The notes beneath the pieces were generated by a model. That model was not told the DNA's origin, searched no databases, and saw only the letters and a program-made list of their open reading frames with translations. Position numbers and translations under genes: made by a program. Below, one piece after another: positions 51,688 to 59,180 of a stretch of 64,000 bases of DNA. The stretch is from a virus. Every line of letters begins with the position of its first letter. Positions within the stretch are counted from its first letter, which is position 1. The DNA lies in the IMG/VR virus record IMGVR_UViG_3300005253_000017, positions 39,841 to 103,840 of that record; one strand, given 5' to 3'.

Positions 51688-52281
51688 ATGGCGATATTTT
51701 GCATATCATGTGGGGCTGCTCTCAAAACGAAGAAAGCCAATCAGGTTTACTGCTCTTGTCGATGTCGGCCAAAAGGCTACCGTCTCGACGGACAGAGGAT
51801 AGAGCGAGTATGGACACAATCCGCTGAAACCAAGCGAAAGATTAGCATTTCCCTAAAGCGACGTTTCGCAACAACATGGCGAAAGGAAAATCCAAGGCCC
51901 TGGAATATCGAGGGAGAATATCCGGAAAACTGGAGTCTAATAGCCAGAGTCATCCGCAAACGGGACAAATACAAATGTCAGCTTTGCGGAAGGGCAAATA
52001 GCCACCATGTTCATCACATCAATGAGATCAAAACCGACAACTACCCAGAAAACCTTATCACCCTCTGTAAGATTTGCCATCTTACTAGATGTCATCGACA
52101 CGCCCACACAAAATGGACCATAGAAAAGACGACAAAAGAATGGGTCCGCCTCTGGAGTCGAAACCGGAACCGCTGGATAAGCCATTTCAGGATACTCATG
52201 TGGCAGCCAGAGATGAGGATTCTCAACGAGGCAGCAGACGAGGAGCTTACCTCTTTACAAACAAAGGACTTACAGGGATAA
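51688..52281 (+). CDS. HNH homing-type endonuclease (197 aa)
   Basis: An N-terminal zinc finger (CISCG ... CSCRC, residues 5-26) is followed by a NUMOD3-like basic segment (SAETKRKISISLKRR). The HNH core is CQLCG, HHVHHINEIKTD, then NLITLCKICH with a second zinc pair. A helical C-terminus follows. The protein would nick or cut DNA; its domains are typical of phage homing endonucleases. It has its own promoter and lies beside the apparent break in the protease/scaffold locus. Confidence 0.82.
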   Translation: MAIFCISCGAALKTKKANQVYCSCRCRPKGYRLDGQRIERVWTQSAETKRKISISLKRRFATTWRKENPRPWNIEGEYPENWSLIARVIRKRDKYKCQLCGRANSHHVHHINEIKTDNYPENLITLCKICHLTRCHRHAHTKWTIEKTTKEWVRLWSRNRNRWISHFRILMWQPEMRILNEAADEELTSLQTKDLQG

Positions 52282-52383
52282 AAAAATACTTCGTTTTTTC
52301 TTATTTTAGGGTTTACTTTTGGGATGGGGAACGTATAATGATAGTAGAGTGAAAATCGAATAGCCTACTTTTGAAGGAGACAA
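52278..52383 (+). repeat. Promoter-bearing direct repeat, copy 2
   Basis: Near copy of 24021-24124: an A-tract/T-tract start, GGTTTACTTTTGG, an identical stretch CGTATAATGATAGTAGAG through GTGAAAATCGAATA, and an AAGGAGACAA ribosome-binding site. It lies between the HNH gene and the second small-gene operon. Only the ~15 bases between the -35 and -10 and a few leader bases differ. Confidence 0.8.
52312..52339 (+). promoter_or_regulatory. Sigma70-type promoter for the second small-gene operon
   Basis: TTTACT (52312-52317) and TATAAT (52334-52339), 16 bases apart, match the promoter at 24054 almost exactly. It drives the + strand genes from 52387 on. Its conservation implies that both operons are switched on together. 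Confidence 0.75.
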
Positions 52384-52386
52384 GAA

Positions 52387-52641
52387 ATGGCAGACCTCAT
52401 CGACGGACAGTATTGCTTTTACGTTGACGAGACGATGTTCGTAGAAGGTAAGGGCTTTCGCCCAAGCATCATCGTTAAAGGTCAGCAGGGACACTTCCCC
52501 AACGTCGGCGCCGGTGTCAAGCCTTGGTATTGGGGAGAGGATATCAAGACTGCGAGAGCAATCACTGCTGGACGCAACAAACGATTAGGCCTCTCTCAAG
52601 CTGACGTTAACAAGCTCGTAGCAGAGTCCATGAGAACGTAA
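52387..52641 (+). CDS. Hypothetical protein (84 aa)
   Basis: A small mixed alpha/beta protein (GQYCFYVDETMFVEGKGF; a helical end NKLVAESMRT). GAAGGAGACAAGAA precedes the ATG. Its stop codon falls in the first stem of the structured RNA at 52639. The function is unknown. Confidence 0.6.
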   Translation: MADLIDGQYCFYVDETMFVEGKGFRPSIIVKGQQGHFPNVGAGVKPWYWGEDIKTARAITAGRNKRLGLSQADVNKLVAESMRT

Positions 52642-52721
52642 GCCGAAACCGGCCCACTCAGTAGTGGCGGTAGGAGTGTAAGTTGCGGGCCGGTCGTCGG
52701 AGGTTCGGTTCCTCCGGCTTG
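52639..52721 (+). ncRNA. Structured RNA with a T-arm-like hairpin (tRNA-like)
   Basis: Four nested pairings can be drawn. TAAGCC (52639-52644) pairs with GGCTTG (52716-52721). ACCGGCCC (52648-52655) pairs with GGGCCGGT (52687-52694). An inner ACTC pairs with GAGT. GGAGG and CCTCC (52699-52715) flank a TTCGGTT loop, stacked directly on the first stem as a T-arm stacks on an acceptor stem. The AGTAGTGGCGGTAG loop resembles a D-loop. No anticodon arm is recognised, so it is tRNA-like but not a normal tRNA. It fills the gap between two genes. Confidence 0.5.
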
Positions 52722-52755
52722 ACGAGGCAGCCGAAAACAGAAGAAGGAGACGATC

Positions 52756-53283
52756 ATGGGCGTCAGTACTCATATAACATTGCCAGCACAGGTGAGGGTA
52801 GGCGATGTCGCCAAGGTCATTGGCGCGTGCGTCGGGCTGAAGAAAAAGTGGCACGACCTTGGTAGAGGGCATAAATCGGTGGATGTCGTAGGCATCAAGG
52901 TCCTAAATACCTCTGTGCACAGCATGGTCAGAATCGTCTGGCAGAATGGGAAGGGCAATTCCCATCTAAAGTCCGGCGACTTGTATTATCATTTTGAGAC
53001 CGGCGACGAACGAAGCGGAAGGCTGCTCAGTTGTTCCTCCTGGGCACCATGGATCGCCCTAGGACGCAGGCTAGTAGACTTCTTCGGCGGGTCCATCGAC
53101 TACAACGACTGCGACTCAACCGATATTGACTATCAACAGAGGTGGAAAATCTGCCTCTGTCTTGCCGACGATGATGAAGAGTGGGATGACCTCCAAGAAC
53201 GTATCATGAAAGTCAAGCCCATCACTGAGGCTGAAATCCTTGCAGCTGACAGGGACGCTTCATATCCCTTAGAATCCAGATAG
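52756..53283 (+). CDS. Hypothetical protein (175 aa)
   Basis: A mixed alpha/beta protein with an N-terminal MGVSTHITLPAQVRVGDVAK region and an acidic C-terminal half (DDDEEWDDLQERIM). The leader AAGGAGACGATC is identical to that of the gene at 26830. The family is unknown. It is the largest gene of the second small-gene operon. Confidence 0.6.
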   Translation: MGVSTHITLPAQVRVGDVAKVIGACVGLKKKWHDLGRGHKSVDVVGIKVLNTSVHSMVRIVWQNGKGNSHLKSGDLYYHFETGDERSGRLLSCSSWAPWIALGRRLVDFFGGSIDYNDCDSTDIDYQQRWKICLCLADDDEEWDDLQERIMKVKPITEAEILAADRDASYPLESR

Positions 53284-53292
53284 GAGACAACC

Positions 53293-53466
53293 ATGGAAAT
53301 GTCACGAGCAGAACTATTCCGTACTGTACTCAAAGGCCGAAAGGCCCAAGAAATCGTAATGATGCTGATGTTCGGCAGGGTGGATTATGGTTCCGCCTTA
53401 TCCCTCTTGACCGACCATGAACTTTTCAAGGCAGTCAAGGCGTGTCAGAAGAATGGGTTGATATGA
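53293..53466 (+). CDS. Small helical protein (57 aa)
   Basis: ATG at 53293 follows TAGGAGACAACC and opens a 57-codon frame. The protein is helical (EMSRAELFRTVLKGRKAQEI). Its TGA overlaps the ATG of the next gene (ATGA). The function is unknown. Confidence 0.6.
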   Translation: MEMSRAELFRTVLKGRKAQEIVMMLMFGRVDYGSALSLLTDHELFKAVKACQKNGLI

Positions 53467-53705
53467 AACGCCTCAAGCCAGAACCCCGCAACAGGCGGCT
53501 CCCCGGCACCTCACTGGTAGTCCGCGTGTTGAATACCGAGGAAGTCAACCGAATCATCAGGGAGCTGAAAAAGGCAAAGAAACTGACCCTCCATAGGGGA
53601 GGCAACTCCCACGTCACGATACACGACGCCAAGGACCCCGAGGTCAAGTGTATAATAATGGTGGACCTGACCCAAGAGGCACTGGGCAGGCATGTGAAGG
53701 ACTAG
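53463..53705 (+). CDS. Hypothetical protein (80 aa)
   Basis: A basic protein (MKRLKPEPRNRRLPG) with alternating strands (SLVVRVLNTEEV; HVTIHDAKDPEV) that look like a small alpha/beta fold. The start at 53463 overlaps the previous TGA. The family is unknown. Confidence 0.55.
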   Translation: MKRLKPEPRNRRLPGTSLVVRVLNTEEVNRIIRELKKAKKLTLHRGGNSHVTIHDAKDPEVKCIIMVDLTQEALGRHVKD

Positions 53706-53719
53706 GAAAGGAACAAATC

Positions 53720-53986
53720 ATGATAGCACTAGACATCTCTACCGCCGTAGAAATTCTTTCAGCAGTTTACTGCTCTGGCGACCCTATCTGGTGGCGAGGG
53801 AAAGAAACTGATCCGGCCGAGCTAGAACACCAAGTCGAGAATGCGTATAACCTCCTCGACAAACCCGAACCCATGGCACACTCCGTCCGTATCATCTATT
53901 ACGGAGGAACTGCCAACGGGTATGGCATTCGCAAGATTAAGGGTACGCTCGCGGGAATGGTCCGCGACCGACTAATGATTAAATAA
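53720..53986 (+). CDS. Hypothetical protein (88 aa)
   Basis: A small protein with a helical N-terminus and a C-terminal beta hairpin region (HSVRIIYYGGTANGYGI). AAAGGAACAAATC precedes the ATG. The function is unknown. Confidence 0.55.
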   Translation: MIALDISTAVEILSAVYCSGDPIWWRGKETDPAELEHQVENAYNLLDKPEPMAHSVRIIYYGGTANGYGIRKIKGTLAGMVRDRLMIK

Positions 53987-54004
53987 CCCAAAAAGGAGCA
54001 AGAT

Positions 54005-54394
54005 ATGTCATTCATTCGCTGTCTATCAAACCCCGAGTCACTTTACGTGTATCACAACGTATATGGTTTCATCAACTGGATAATGACGCTACCTAACGGG
54101 GAGAGGTTCCAGATGAATATCCCGCCCCGCACTTTCTATGGGCTGGTCCGAAAATATGTTCGAGAATACTTCACGCTTCCAGTGAAGTGGGGCAAGATGT
54201 CAATAGACGAGGTATGGACATCTCAAAAGACCGGGAAGATGCTTGGTGAGCTGAACAGCACTGAGTCACGCCTTCAAGGCGAAGCGGACCTGAAGATTCG
54301 CGTTTGCTACGAGGACCAAGAATGTTTCCTCTGGGATGTAACTTGGGACACAGTCGTATATGGCGTTGCACATACACTGGGACTGTGTGTATGA
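54005..54394 (+). CDS. Hypothetical protein (129 aa)
   Basis: A soluble alpha/beta protein with many aromatic residues (YVYHNVYGFINWIM). AAAAAGGAGCAAGAT lies before its ATG. The last four bases overlap a possible ATG at 54391 in the next frame. Family unknown. Confidence 0.55.
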   Translation: MSFIRCLSNPESLYVYHNVYGFINWIMTLPNGERFQMNIPPRTFYGLVRKYVREYFTLPVKWGKMSIDEVWTSQKTGKMLGELNSTESRLQGEADLKIRVCYEDQECFLWDVTWDTVVYGVAHTLGLCV

Positions 54395-54417
54395 AAAAGA
54401 AGAAAAGGAGAATGACC

Positions 54418-54645
54418 ATGGCAGACTACCAAGCAGAATTGAGAGCACAGCGAAAATTTCGGAACGATGCGATGAAAGAGGCAAAGAGGCTCGACGTCAA
54501 AATTGACAAACTCAAGGCGGACAGAATCGCGTTATTAGCAGTAGCCGTTCGTGCCCGCGAATGTCTTATAAACACTTTCTACAGAGATGCCGGAGTGGTC
54601 CACCAGCTCAATGAAACCATTGCACAGGCAGAAAAAGGAGAATGA
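54418..54645 (+). CDS. Coiled-coil protein (75 aa)
   Basis: A basic, charged helix throughout (LRAQRKFRNDAMKEAKRLD). The start at 54418 is chosen because AAAAGGAGA lies 8 bases upstream; ATG at 54391 and 54412 are in-frame alternatives. The function is unknown. Confidence 0.5.
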   Translation: MADYQAELRAQRKFRNDAMKEAKRLDVKIDKLKADRIALLAVAVRARECLINTFYRDAGVVHQLNETIAQAEKGE

Positions 54646-54646
54646 A

Positions 54647-54826
54647 ATGACCCTCAAAGAAAAACTCCGCAAGCGCCTCCAAAGGCTCCAAAAAAGAAGC
54701 TACGAGGTATTGCATTCGCTCCACGAAGAAGATTGGGCGGGAGTCTCTACCGACCTCTCCAATGCCAAAGAGGAAATAGAAGAAGCCTTTAACTGCCTAA
54801 TGCATCTGTACAACCCGGACGAATAG
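54647..54826 (+). CDS. Small helical protein (59 aa), last of the + strand operon
   Basis: A charged helical protein (TLKEKLRKRLQRLQKRSYEV), coupled to the previous gene (ATGAAATG). It ends 3 bases before the stop of the convergent - strand gene, so no terminator fits between them. The function is unknown. Confidence 0.5.
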   Translation: MTLKEKLRKRLQRLQKRSYEVLHSLHEEDWAGVSTDLSNAKEEIEEAFNCLMHLYNPDE

Positions 54827-54829
54827 CAA

Positions 54830-55912
54830 TCACACAAACTTTATCGGTTTACTTGCCGTCGCCATCAGGTGAGAATCTCGGTCGAGCCTGTCCGCCTCTT
54901 TGGGGACGTCCAGCTCGCGTAGCCGTTCATTCAGCTTCGGGTGGAACCATGCGATTCTGCTGGCCTGGAGAGGCTTAATCCCCGTCGCCAGCCCGCTCCC
55001 GTCCACGTCGTGGGAGAACCGGTCGTCGCCGTTCCCGTCCACGTCGAGGCAGTTGGTGTAGGTCTTCGCCAGGCCCGCCATGATCTCATCGGTCACAAGC
55101 TTGATCCCGGCCCGCCAGCACTCGATGAGGAACTCCATCGTCACGACCATGTGCGTCGTGTCCTCGATGGGCGTGGGAACAGGATTCTTGTCGGCGGTGT
55201 ACTGCTCGTGGTTGACCCGCTCGGACGGGGAGTAGTTCCATTCCAAGTGGTCATCTACCCGCTTCATGCGGCGGATGGTGAAGCGGGCCAGGCGGGTAGC
55301 CCGGTCGCGGTGGGGTATGCTGCCTGTCGCCAGAGAGAGGAACAGGTACGCCCGGGCCAACGCTGCCATGACGTTGATCGGCATGGGGTAGTCGGGTTGA
55401 TGATGAGCGCCGATATGAGCCTCGCCATCCGCAGGCCCGACAATAAAGTGCTCATCCCACAAATCAAGCGCCTCAGCAGATGACTTGATACACCGATTGA
55501 CAATGCTCTTCCGCGTAGCGTAGAGGTCCGAGACCGACTTCACGAGATAGGCGAACTTGAGCAACGCGCCTGTGATGTGCCCGGTGTCGTTGACGTATGT
55601 CTGAGGCGGGACTGTTCTCCCGCCCGACGCCCAGATGGAGTACCAACCGGGGACCACCGCGCCGAAGCCCGCATCGATCATCCCCCACTTGTCCGAGCGG
55701 TTCGCAAGAATCGCCTCGACGTAGCCCTGGGCGCGAATCAGGTACTTGACCTCGCCGGTGGCCTCGTACGCCACCAGGAGCGTCCGCAGGGGCCGTATCT
55801 GCCACGCGAGATCGTGACCATCACGCTGGAATAGCCCCTCGAACAGATACGGGGCGAACATCAGCCTATCGTAACTAGCCTTTGCAATGTCAAATTGCTC
55901 TTGTAACATCAT
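54830..55912 (-). CDS. Alpha/alpha-toroid protein, glycoside-hydrolase or lyase-like (360 aa)
   Basis: Helices alternate with conserved aromatic and charged loops (DLAWQIRPLRTLLVAYEATG; HLEWNYSPSERVNHEQYTA; EFLIECWRAGIKL), as in six-hairpin glycosidases and polysaccharide lyases. No signal peptide is present. The gene is visibly richer in G and C than its neighbours, which suggests recent acquisition. The substrate is unknown; a glucuronyl epimerase/lyase-like fold is another reading. Confidence 0.5.
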   Translation of the reverse strand: MMLQEQFDIAKASYDRLMFAPYLFEGLFQRDGHDLAWQIRPLRTLLVAYEATGEVKYLIRAQGYVEAILANRSDKWGMIDAGFGAVVPGWYSIWASGGRTVPPQTYVNDTGHITGALLKFAYLVKSVSDLYATRKSIVNRCIKSSAEALDLWDEHFIVGPADGEAHIGAHHQPDYPMPINVMAALARAYLFLSLATGSIPHRDRATRLARFTIRRMKRVDDHLEWNYSPSERVNHEQYTADKNPVPTPIEDTTHMVVTMEFLIECWRAGIKLVTDEIMAGLAKTYTNCLDVDGNGDDRFSHDVDGSGLATGIKPLQASRIAWFHPKLNERLRELDVPKEADRLDRDSHLMATASKPIKFV

Positions 55913-55927
55913 TCTATCCTTTCACTA

Positions 55928-56533
55928 TTACAGACCTTCCAAGTATCCATTTAACATGAGCCTACTGACAAACACGAAATGTCCGGCAATAGGCGGGCTC
56001 ATCGCCCGCACCATGCCGATTAATTCATAATTTTCATTGTATACACCGCCGCCTGAGGAGCCGAAATGAACATGATTGGTCAATATCCCCATGCCCCACA
56101 TCTCTCCTCCCATTATCCCGTTCGACAGGAAGAACCTATTGCCAGGATAGCCTGACACCCACAGGGGATTGCCAAGACTGGGGAGACTGTTGCCCACCTT
56201 AACAGAGCGGAACTGACAGTCGTTCATTATCACCCGAACAATGGCAATATCCTCCCCGGAGTCGGTGAGCACGACTTCCCCTAACAGCATTTGGTGATCG
56301 GTTATCGCCCCTATGTGGTGACGATTGTAAAAGGTGATATTAACATACTCATTATCCAGTACCACGTGCTGGGCCGTCAGGATATACACCTCGTCCAGCG
56401 GGCCTTGGTTCACCCTCACAATCGTCCCCGAACCCTTGTCGTCTATCAACACGGTAGACTGGGCTATGTCCACAAAAGAATTCCCACACCCAATTAGTAG
56501 GACTGGGAACAGCAGAAACAAAAACTTTTTCAT
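55928..56533 (-). CDS. Lipoprotein trypsin-like serine protease (201 aa)
   Basis: The N-terminus is a lipoprotein signal peptide ending in LIGC (Cys16). The triad is complete: His56 in TAQHVV, Asp95 in EDIAIVR and Ser160 in FGSSGGGVY. Strands follow the two-barrel trypsin/DegP pattern. It should be a membrane-anchored, periplasm-facing or surface-exposed protease in the infected cell. It is coupled to the next gene by ATGA. Phage lipoprotein proteases of this type are not something I can name. Confidence 0.82.
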   Translation of the reverse strand: MKKFLFLLFPVLLIGCGNSFVDIAQSTVLIDDKGSGTIVRVNQGPLDEVYILTAQHVVLDNEYVNITFYNRHHIGAITDHQMLLGEVVLTDSGEDIAIVRVIMNDCQFRSVKVGNSLPSLGNPLWVSGYPGNRFFLSNGIMGGEMWGMGILTNHVHFGSSGGGVYNENYELIGMVRAMSPPIAGHFVFVSRLMLNGYLEGL

Positions 56534-56739
56534 CCACCATCAACTCCCCCCTCAAATCTAATATTCAACTCCGGCGTACTGGGGAGGTCTGCCATACATA
56601 TTCGTCCCTTGCCAAAACAATCGGGGCAGACGTCACCCAAAATGCAGTCTCTTCTTTCGGTGGATGTTGGATTCTCAATCAATTTCACGCCAAGTCCATC
56701 ACAGATTGGACATTTTTTTGTTTGTTTTTCACTCATCAT
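56530..56739 (-). CDS. DnaJ-like zinc-finger protein (69 aa)
   Basis: It has two CxxCxGxG-like units, CPICDGLG and CPDCFGKG, about 28 residues apart, as in the zinc domain of DnaJ. No J domain is present. The start at 56739 overlaps the TGA of the preceding gene; ATG at 56736 is equally possible. Its role is unknown. Confidence 0.6.
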   Translation of the reverse strand: MMSEKQTKKCPICDGLGVKLIENPTSTERRDCILGDVCPDCFGKGRICMADLPSTPELNIRFEGGVDGG

Positions 56740-56911
56740 ATAAACACACATCCATCTCCAGAGCATTCTTCTCTATCAACTCTCCGATAGCCTTAGCGAT
56801 TTCCTCTGTCTCACAGGTGAACCTGACATACCCATATACGTCATGAATATCTACGTGGCTCCCCTCAATTTCCGCAAATAGCATTTCGCTCATCCATTGG
56901 TTAAATCCCAT
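56729..56911 (-). CDS. Hypothetical protein (60 aa)
   Basis: A small acidic protein with an alpha/beta pattern (HVDIHDVYGYVRFTCETEEI). It overlaps the preceding and following genes by 10-20 bases. The function is unknown. Confidence 0.5.
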   Translation of the reverse strand: MGFNQWMSEMLFAEIEGSHVDIHDVYGYVRFTCETEEIAKAIGELIEKNALEMDVCLYDE

Positions 56912-57072
56912 TTTGCTGCCCTTGCGGCATCAACGGCAGCTTCAAGTTTAAGTAATTCCTCACTGTCTAATTCATCGTCGTCGTAGTTATACCGTTCAAA
57001 TTCGTACTCGTACCACCCAAGTAAAGATTCAAGGGCGGATATAATATTGCGTAATCGTTCAATCTTAGTCAT
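56890..57072 (-). CDS. Small acidic helical protein (60 aa)
   Basis: Starts considered are 57072 (MTKIERLRN, overlapping the upstream TAA) and 57108 (MDTEDQH, with GGGAAGAAGAAG upstream, 72 aa). The protein is a helix pair with an acidic middle (YNYDDDELDSEELL). The function is unknown. Confidence 0.45.
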   Translation of the reverse strand: MTKIERLRNIISALESLLGWYEYEFERYNYDDDELDSEELLKLEAAVDAARAAKWDLTNG

Positions 57073-57382
57073 CTTGATTAACCCAAGATGCTGGTCTTCC
57101 GTATCCATCAACTTCTTCTTCCCAAAAACCTGACTCCATCGTCGGTTCATAAAGATCACAGACGAAACTGGGATTGATCAAAGGAAACACGTCGCACTCT
57201 TTTCCGCTTTCATCATCATACCAAATTCTCCTCCAAGGATGGAGACAGCCTGGAGGATAAGGGTCCTCTTCATGCGGATCATAACAGAAAGATTTGCAGG
57301 AACGACAGTGTGATGAACCTCTTCTGTAATTGGTAGTCCGCCTTATGGATTTCTTTGCAGATTGAAATGTTTTCTTAGGCAT
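57065..57382 (-). CDS. Cys-rich hypothetical protein (105 aa)
   Basis: A basic N-terminus (KKTFQSAKKSIRRTTNYRR) precedes a Cys/His cluster (HCRSCKSFCYDPHEE; GCLHPW) that may bind zinc. It follows the small zinc-finger gene at 57386. The family is unknown. Confidence 0.5.
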   Translation of the reverse strand: MPKKTFQSAKKSIRRTTNYRRGSSHCRSCKSFCYDPHEEDPYPPGCLHPWRRIWYDDESGKECDVFPLINPSFVCDLYEPTMESGFWEEEVDGYGRPASWVNQDD

Positions 57383-57385
57383 TCT

Positions 57386-57556
57386 TCAAACCCATCTTCT
57401 TCTATATATAGTCCCTCGTCCATCACATTTATCACAAGGACCCAATCCAACAGAACGCCCGTTAATTTTGGAAAGTTTCATGACTCCCGAACCTGGGGGG
57501 TCACAATCCAAACACTCCACAATCTCACCCAGTACCTTTTCTCTCTTATCACGCAT
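57386..57556 (-). CDS. Small DnaJ-like zinc-finger protein (56 aa)
   Basis: ATG at 57556 opens a 56-codon frame that overlaps the phosphoesterase stop by 8 bases. It has CLDCDPPGSG and CDKCDGRG, two halves of the CxxCxGxG pattern. It resembles the 56530 protein. The function is unknown. Confidence 0.55.
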   Translation of the reverse strand: MRDKREKVLGEIVECLDCDPPGSGVMKLSKINGRSVGLGPCDKCDGRGTIYRRRWV

Positions 57557-58715
57557 CCTTCAAGTTCCACCTAGTAAAGTTGAACCACCCATATTTCGGA
57601 TGTACCAAGAAGCTCACCTGGAAGGGGTCACTGAACCGCCCACTCTGGGCGTCCAGCTCTGTGCTCCCACAGAGACACCCGCACTGTATTCCCAAGGGAC
57701 CGGCCCCAGCCACATGCCAGTGAGCCCTCAACCTATCATCGAATCTCTTACCGACCCTCATCCTTTTCAAAGCCTCGCGTCCGTCCTCGCGGGCGAACCC
57801 GTAGTAGGGCAGTCCCATGTAAGCCCTAATGCTGTCCCCGTGGTCGGCCAGATATCTCTGACCCGCAATGTCAACCTCGGCCTTCTGAGCATCATGGGAA
57901 ATCCACTTCACGTTCTTGTGGTCCCTCAGCATCTGCCTACACAATTCACCGATGACATGATTCCAAGAATTCGTGCCCCTATGCTTAGAACCCTTCTTCT
58001 TGGTCAACCTAGAGTGGTTGTCAACCTTCAGCTGATGGACAACGACATTGGGGAATATACCAGCCTGAACGGTGAGGAACCTACTGATCAAATGACTCGC
58101 CTTGACTACCGCCTCAGGCAGCGGGAACTCGGCGTAGGCTATCAGCTCGTCGTGGATGTTTCCGGTTATCATATCGCCCATGATCGGCACGTGAAGCTCG
58201 TTTATCTTGTGTCCATGCCTCTCAGTCAATACCCATTTCGCGACCTTGTCGGCTAGGAAATCTACTCGCCGCTCTGCTATCGCATAATTGAAGGCATTGA
58301 ATCCCTCAACCTCGCCCTCGTCTATCTGCTCGCCAATATGCCAGTCAGCTATAGGCGAACAGGCGGGAGTCTCAGTGTCGCTTACGTGGTCCTTCGGCAG
58401 CTTAATTCTCTTGGGAACCGGCAAGATTGGGACAGCTCCCAATATCTCATCGCTAATACGAAGAGAGTCGCCTAGGAGCTTCCTCAAATACGTGTTAGTG
58501 GACTGGAGGGAACGTACACGGGCCTCAGACGCGATTAAGCGAGACTGCACCGACTCCTCCTCCCTCGCGTCTTTGGCGATATTAGAAACAGACCCATAGC
58601 CATACGGGGTACCTGCCGCCTTAAGCTCCCTATGGGTCTGCTTTATCTTACCCTCGTTCTCTCCCAGCGCCTGCAATATAGTCTGTCTGTCGTCTTCTGT
58701 TAGCTTGCTTCTCAT
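57549..58715 (-). CDS. Calcineurin-like metallophosphoesterase with N-terminal HTH-like region (388 aa)
   Basis: Residues 1-60 look like a helix-turn-helix (KIKQTHRELKAAGTPYGYGSVSNI), then a coiled coil. The catalytic part holds the metal motifs: ADWHIGE, GDMITGN, VDNHSRLT, LADHGD and RAHWHV. Similar proteins are common in phages, where substrate is unknown. The role is likely nucleic-acid or nucleotide phosphoester hydrolysis. The stop overlaps the next ATG. Confidence 0.78.
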   Translation of the reverse strand: MRSKLTEDDRQTILQALGENEGKIKQTHRELKAAGTPYGYGSVSNIAKDAREEESVQSRLIASEARVRSLQSTNTYLRKLLGDSLRISDEILGAVPILPVPKRIKLPKDHVSDTETPACSPIADWHIGEQIDEGEVEGFNAFNYAIAERRVDFLADKVAKWVLTERHGHKINELHVPIMGDMITGNIHDELIAYAEFPLPEAVVKASHLISRFLTVQAGIFPNVVVHQLKVDNHSRLTKKKGSKHRGTNSWNHVIGELCRQMLRDHKNVKWISHDAQKAEVDIAGQRYLADHGDSIRAYMGLPYYGFAREDGREALKRMRVGKRFDDRLRAHWHVAGAGPLGIQCGCLCGSTELDAQSGRFSDPFQVSFLVHPKYGWFNFTRWNLKDA

Positions 58716-58912
58716 TTATCCTCCTGAGCTTTCTTCATTACCGTTCCCACCTGTTCTATTATACCCCCAACAATCTCGTCGGTCTCTTGGGAACGTAATA
58801 GGGTTACAAACGGATTGAGCCATTCGGCGTAATATTCAATGTCAGGTTTCCTGAAAAAGAACTCAATAAAATCTCCGTCGGGAAAATACTCAGCTATCGC
58901 ATCCTTATTCAT
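58712..58912 (-). CDS. Hypothetical protein (66 aa)
   Basis: A small acidic protein with an aromatic-rich start (EYFPDGDFIEFFFRKP) and a helical end. ATGA couples it to the phosphoesterase gene. The function is unknown. Confidence 0.5.
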   Translation of the reverse strand: MNKDAIAEYFPDGDFIEFFFRKPDIEYYAEWLNPFVTLLRSQETDEIVGGIIEQVGTVMKKAQEDK

Positions 58913-59139
58913 TTATACTCCTTCGGATAAAATTCCGGGCACTCCCACACCGGCGTCGTAATACCTGTGAGCACGTCGAGCCGATACAGAGCATTAGCAA
59001 TCGGACAATTCAAATTCCTATTACCTTCCGTGTTAAGTTCATCGCATCTATAACACAAGCAATATTTCTGGTGCTTGCCCTTCAAGTCTTCCTCTACTGC
59101 AACCCAGGTTCCATGATGGATATATCTGACAACCGCCAT
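58909..59139 (-). CDS. Cys-rich hypothetical protein (76 aa)
   Basis: Four cysteines at CLCYRC and NCP, plus a late CPEF, could bind zinc. TTAGGAGAATAAC precedes the ATG, and the TAA/ATG overlap links it to the next gene. The function is unknown. Confidence 0.5.
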   Translation of the reverse strand: MAVVRYIHHGTWVAVEEDLKGKHQKYCLCYRCDELNTEGNRNLNCPIANALYRLDVLTGITTPVWECPEFYPKEYK

Positions 59140-59180
59140 GTTATTCTCCTAACAATTCAGTTCCATGCTCACAGGGATGA

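Noticed and set aside
54941-55483. A 180-codon + strand frame rich in Val, Arg and Gly
   Set aside because: Shadow of the GC-rich alpha/alpha-barrel gene; high GC keeps reverse frames open.
57468-58256. A 262-codon + strand frame
   Set aside because: It lies fully opposite the metallophosphoesterase gene, whose metal motifs show the - strand is coding. No recognisable domain.
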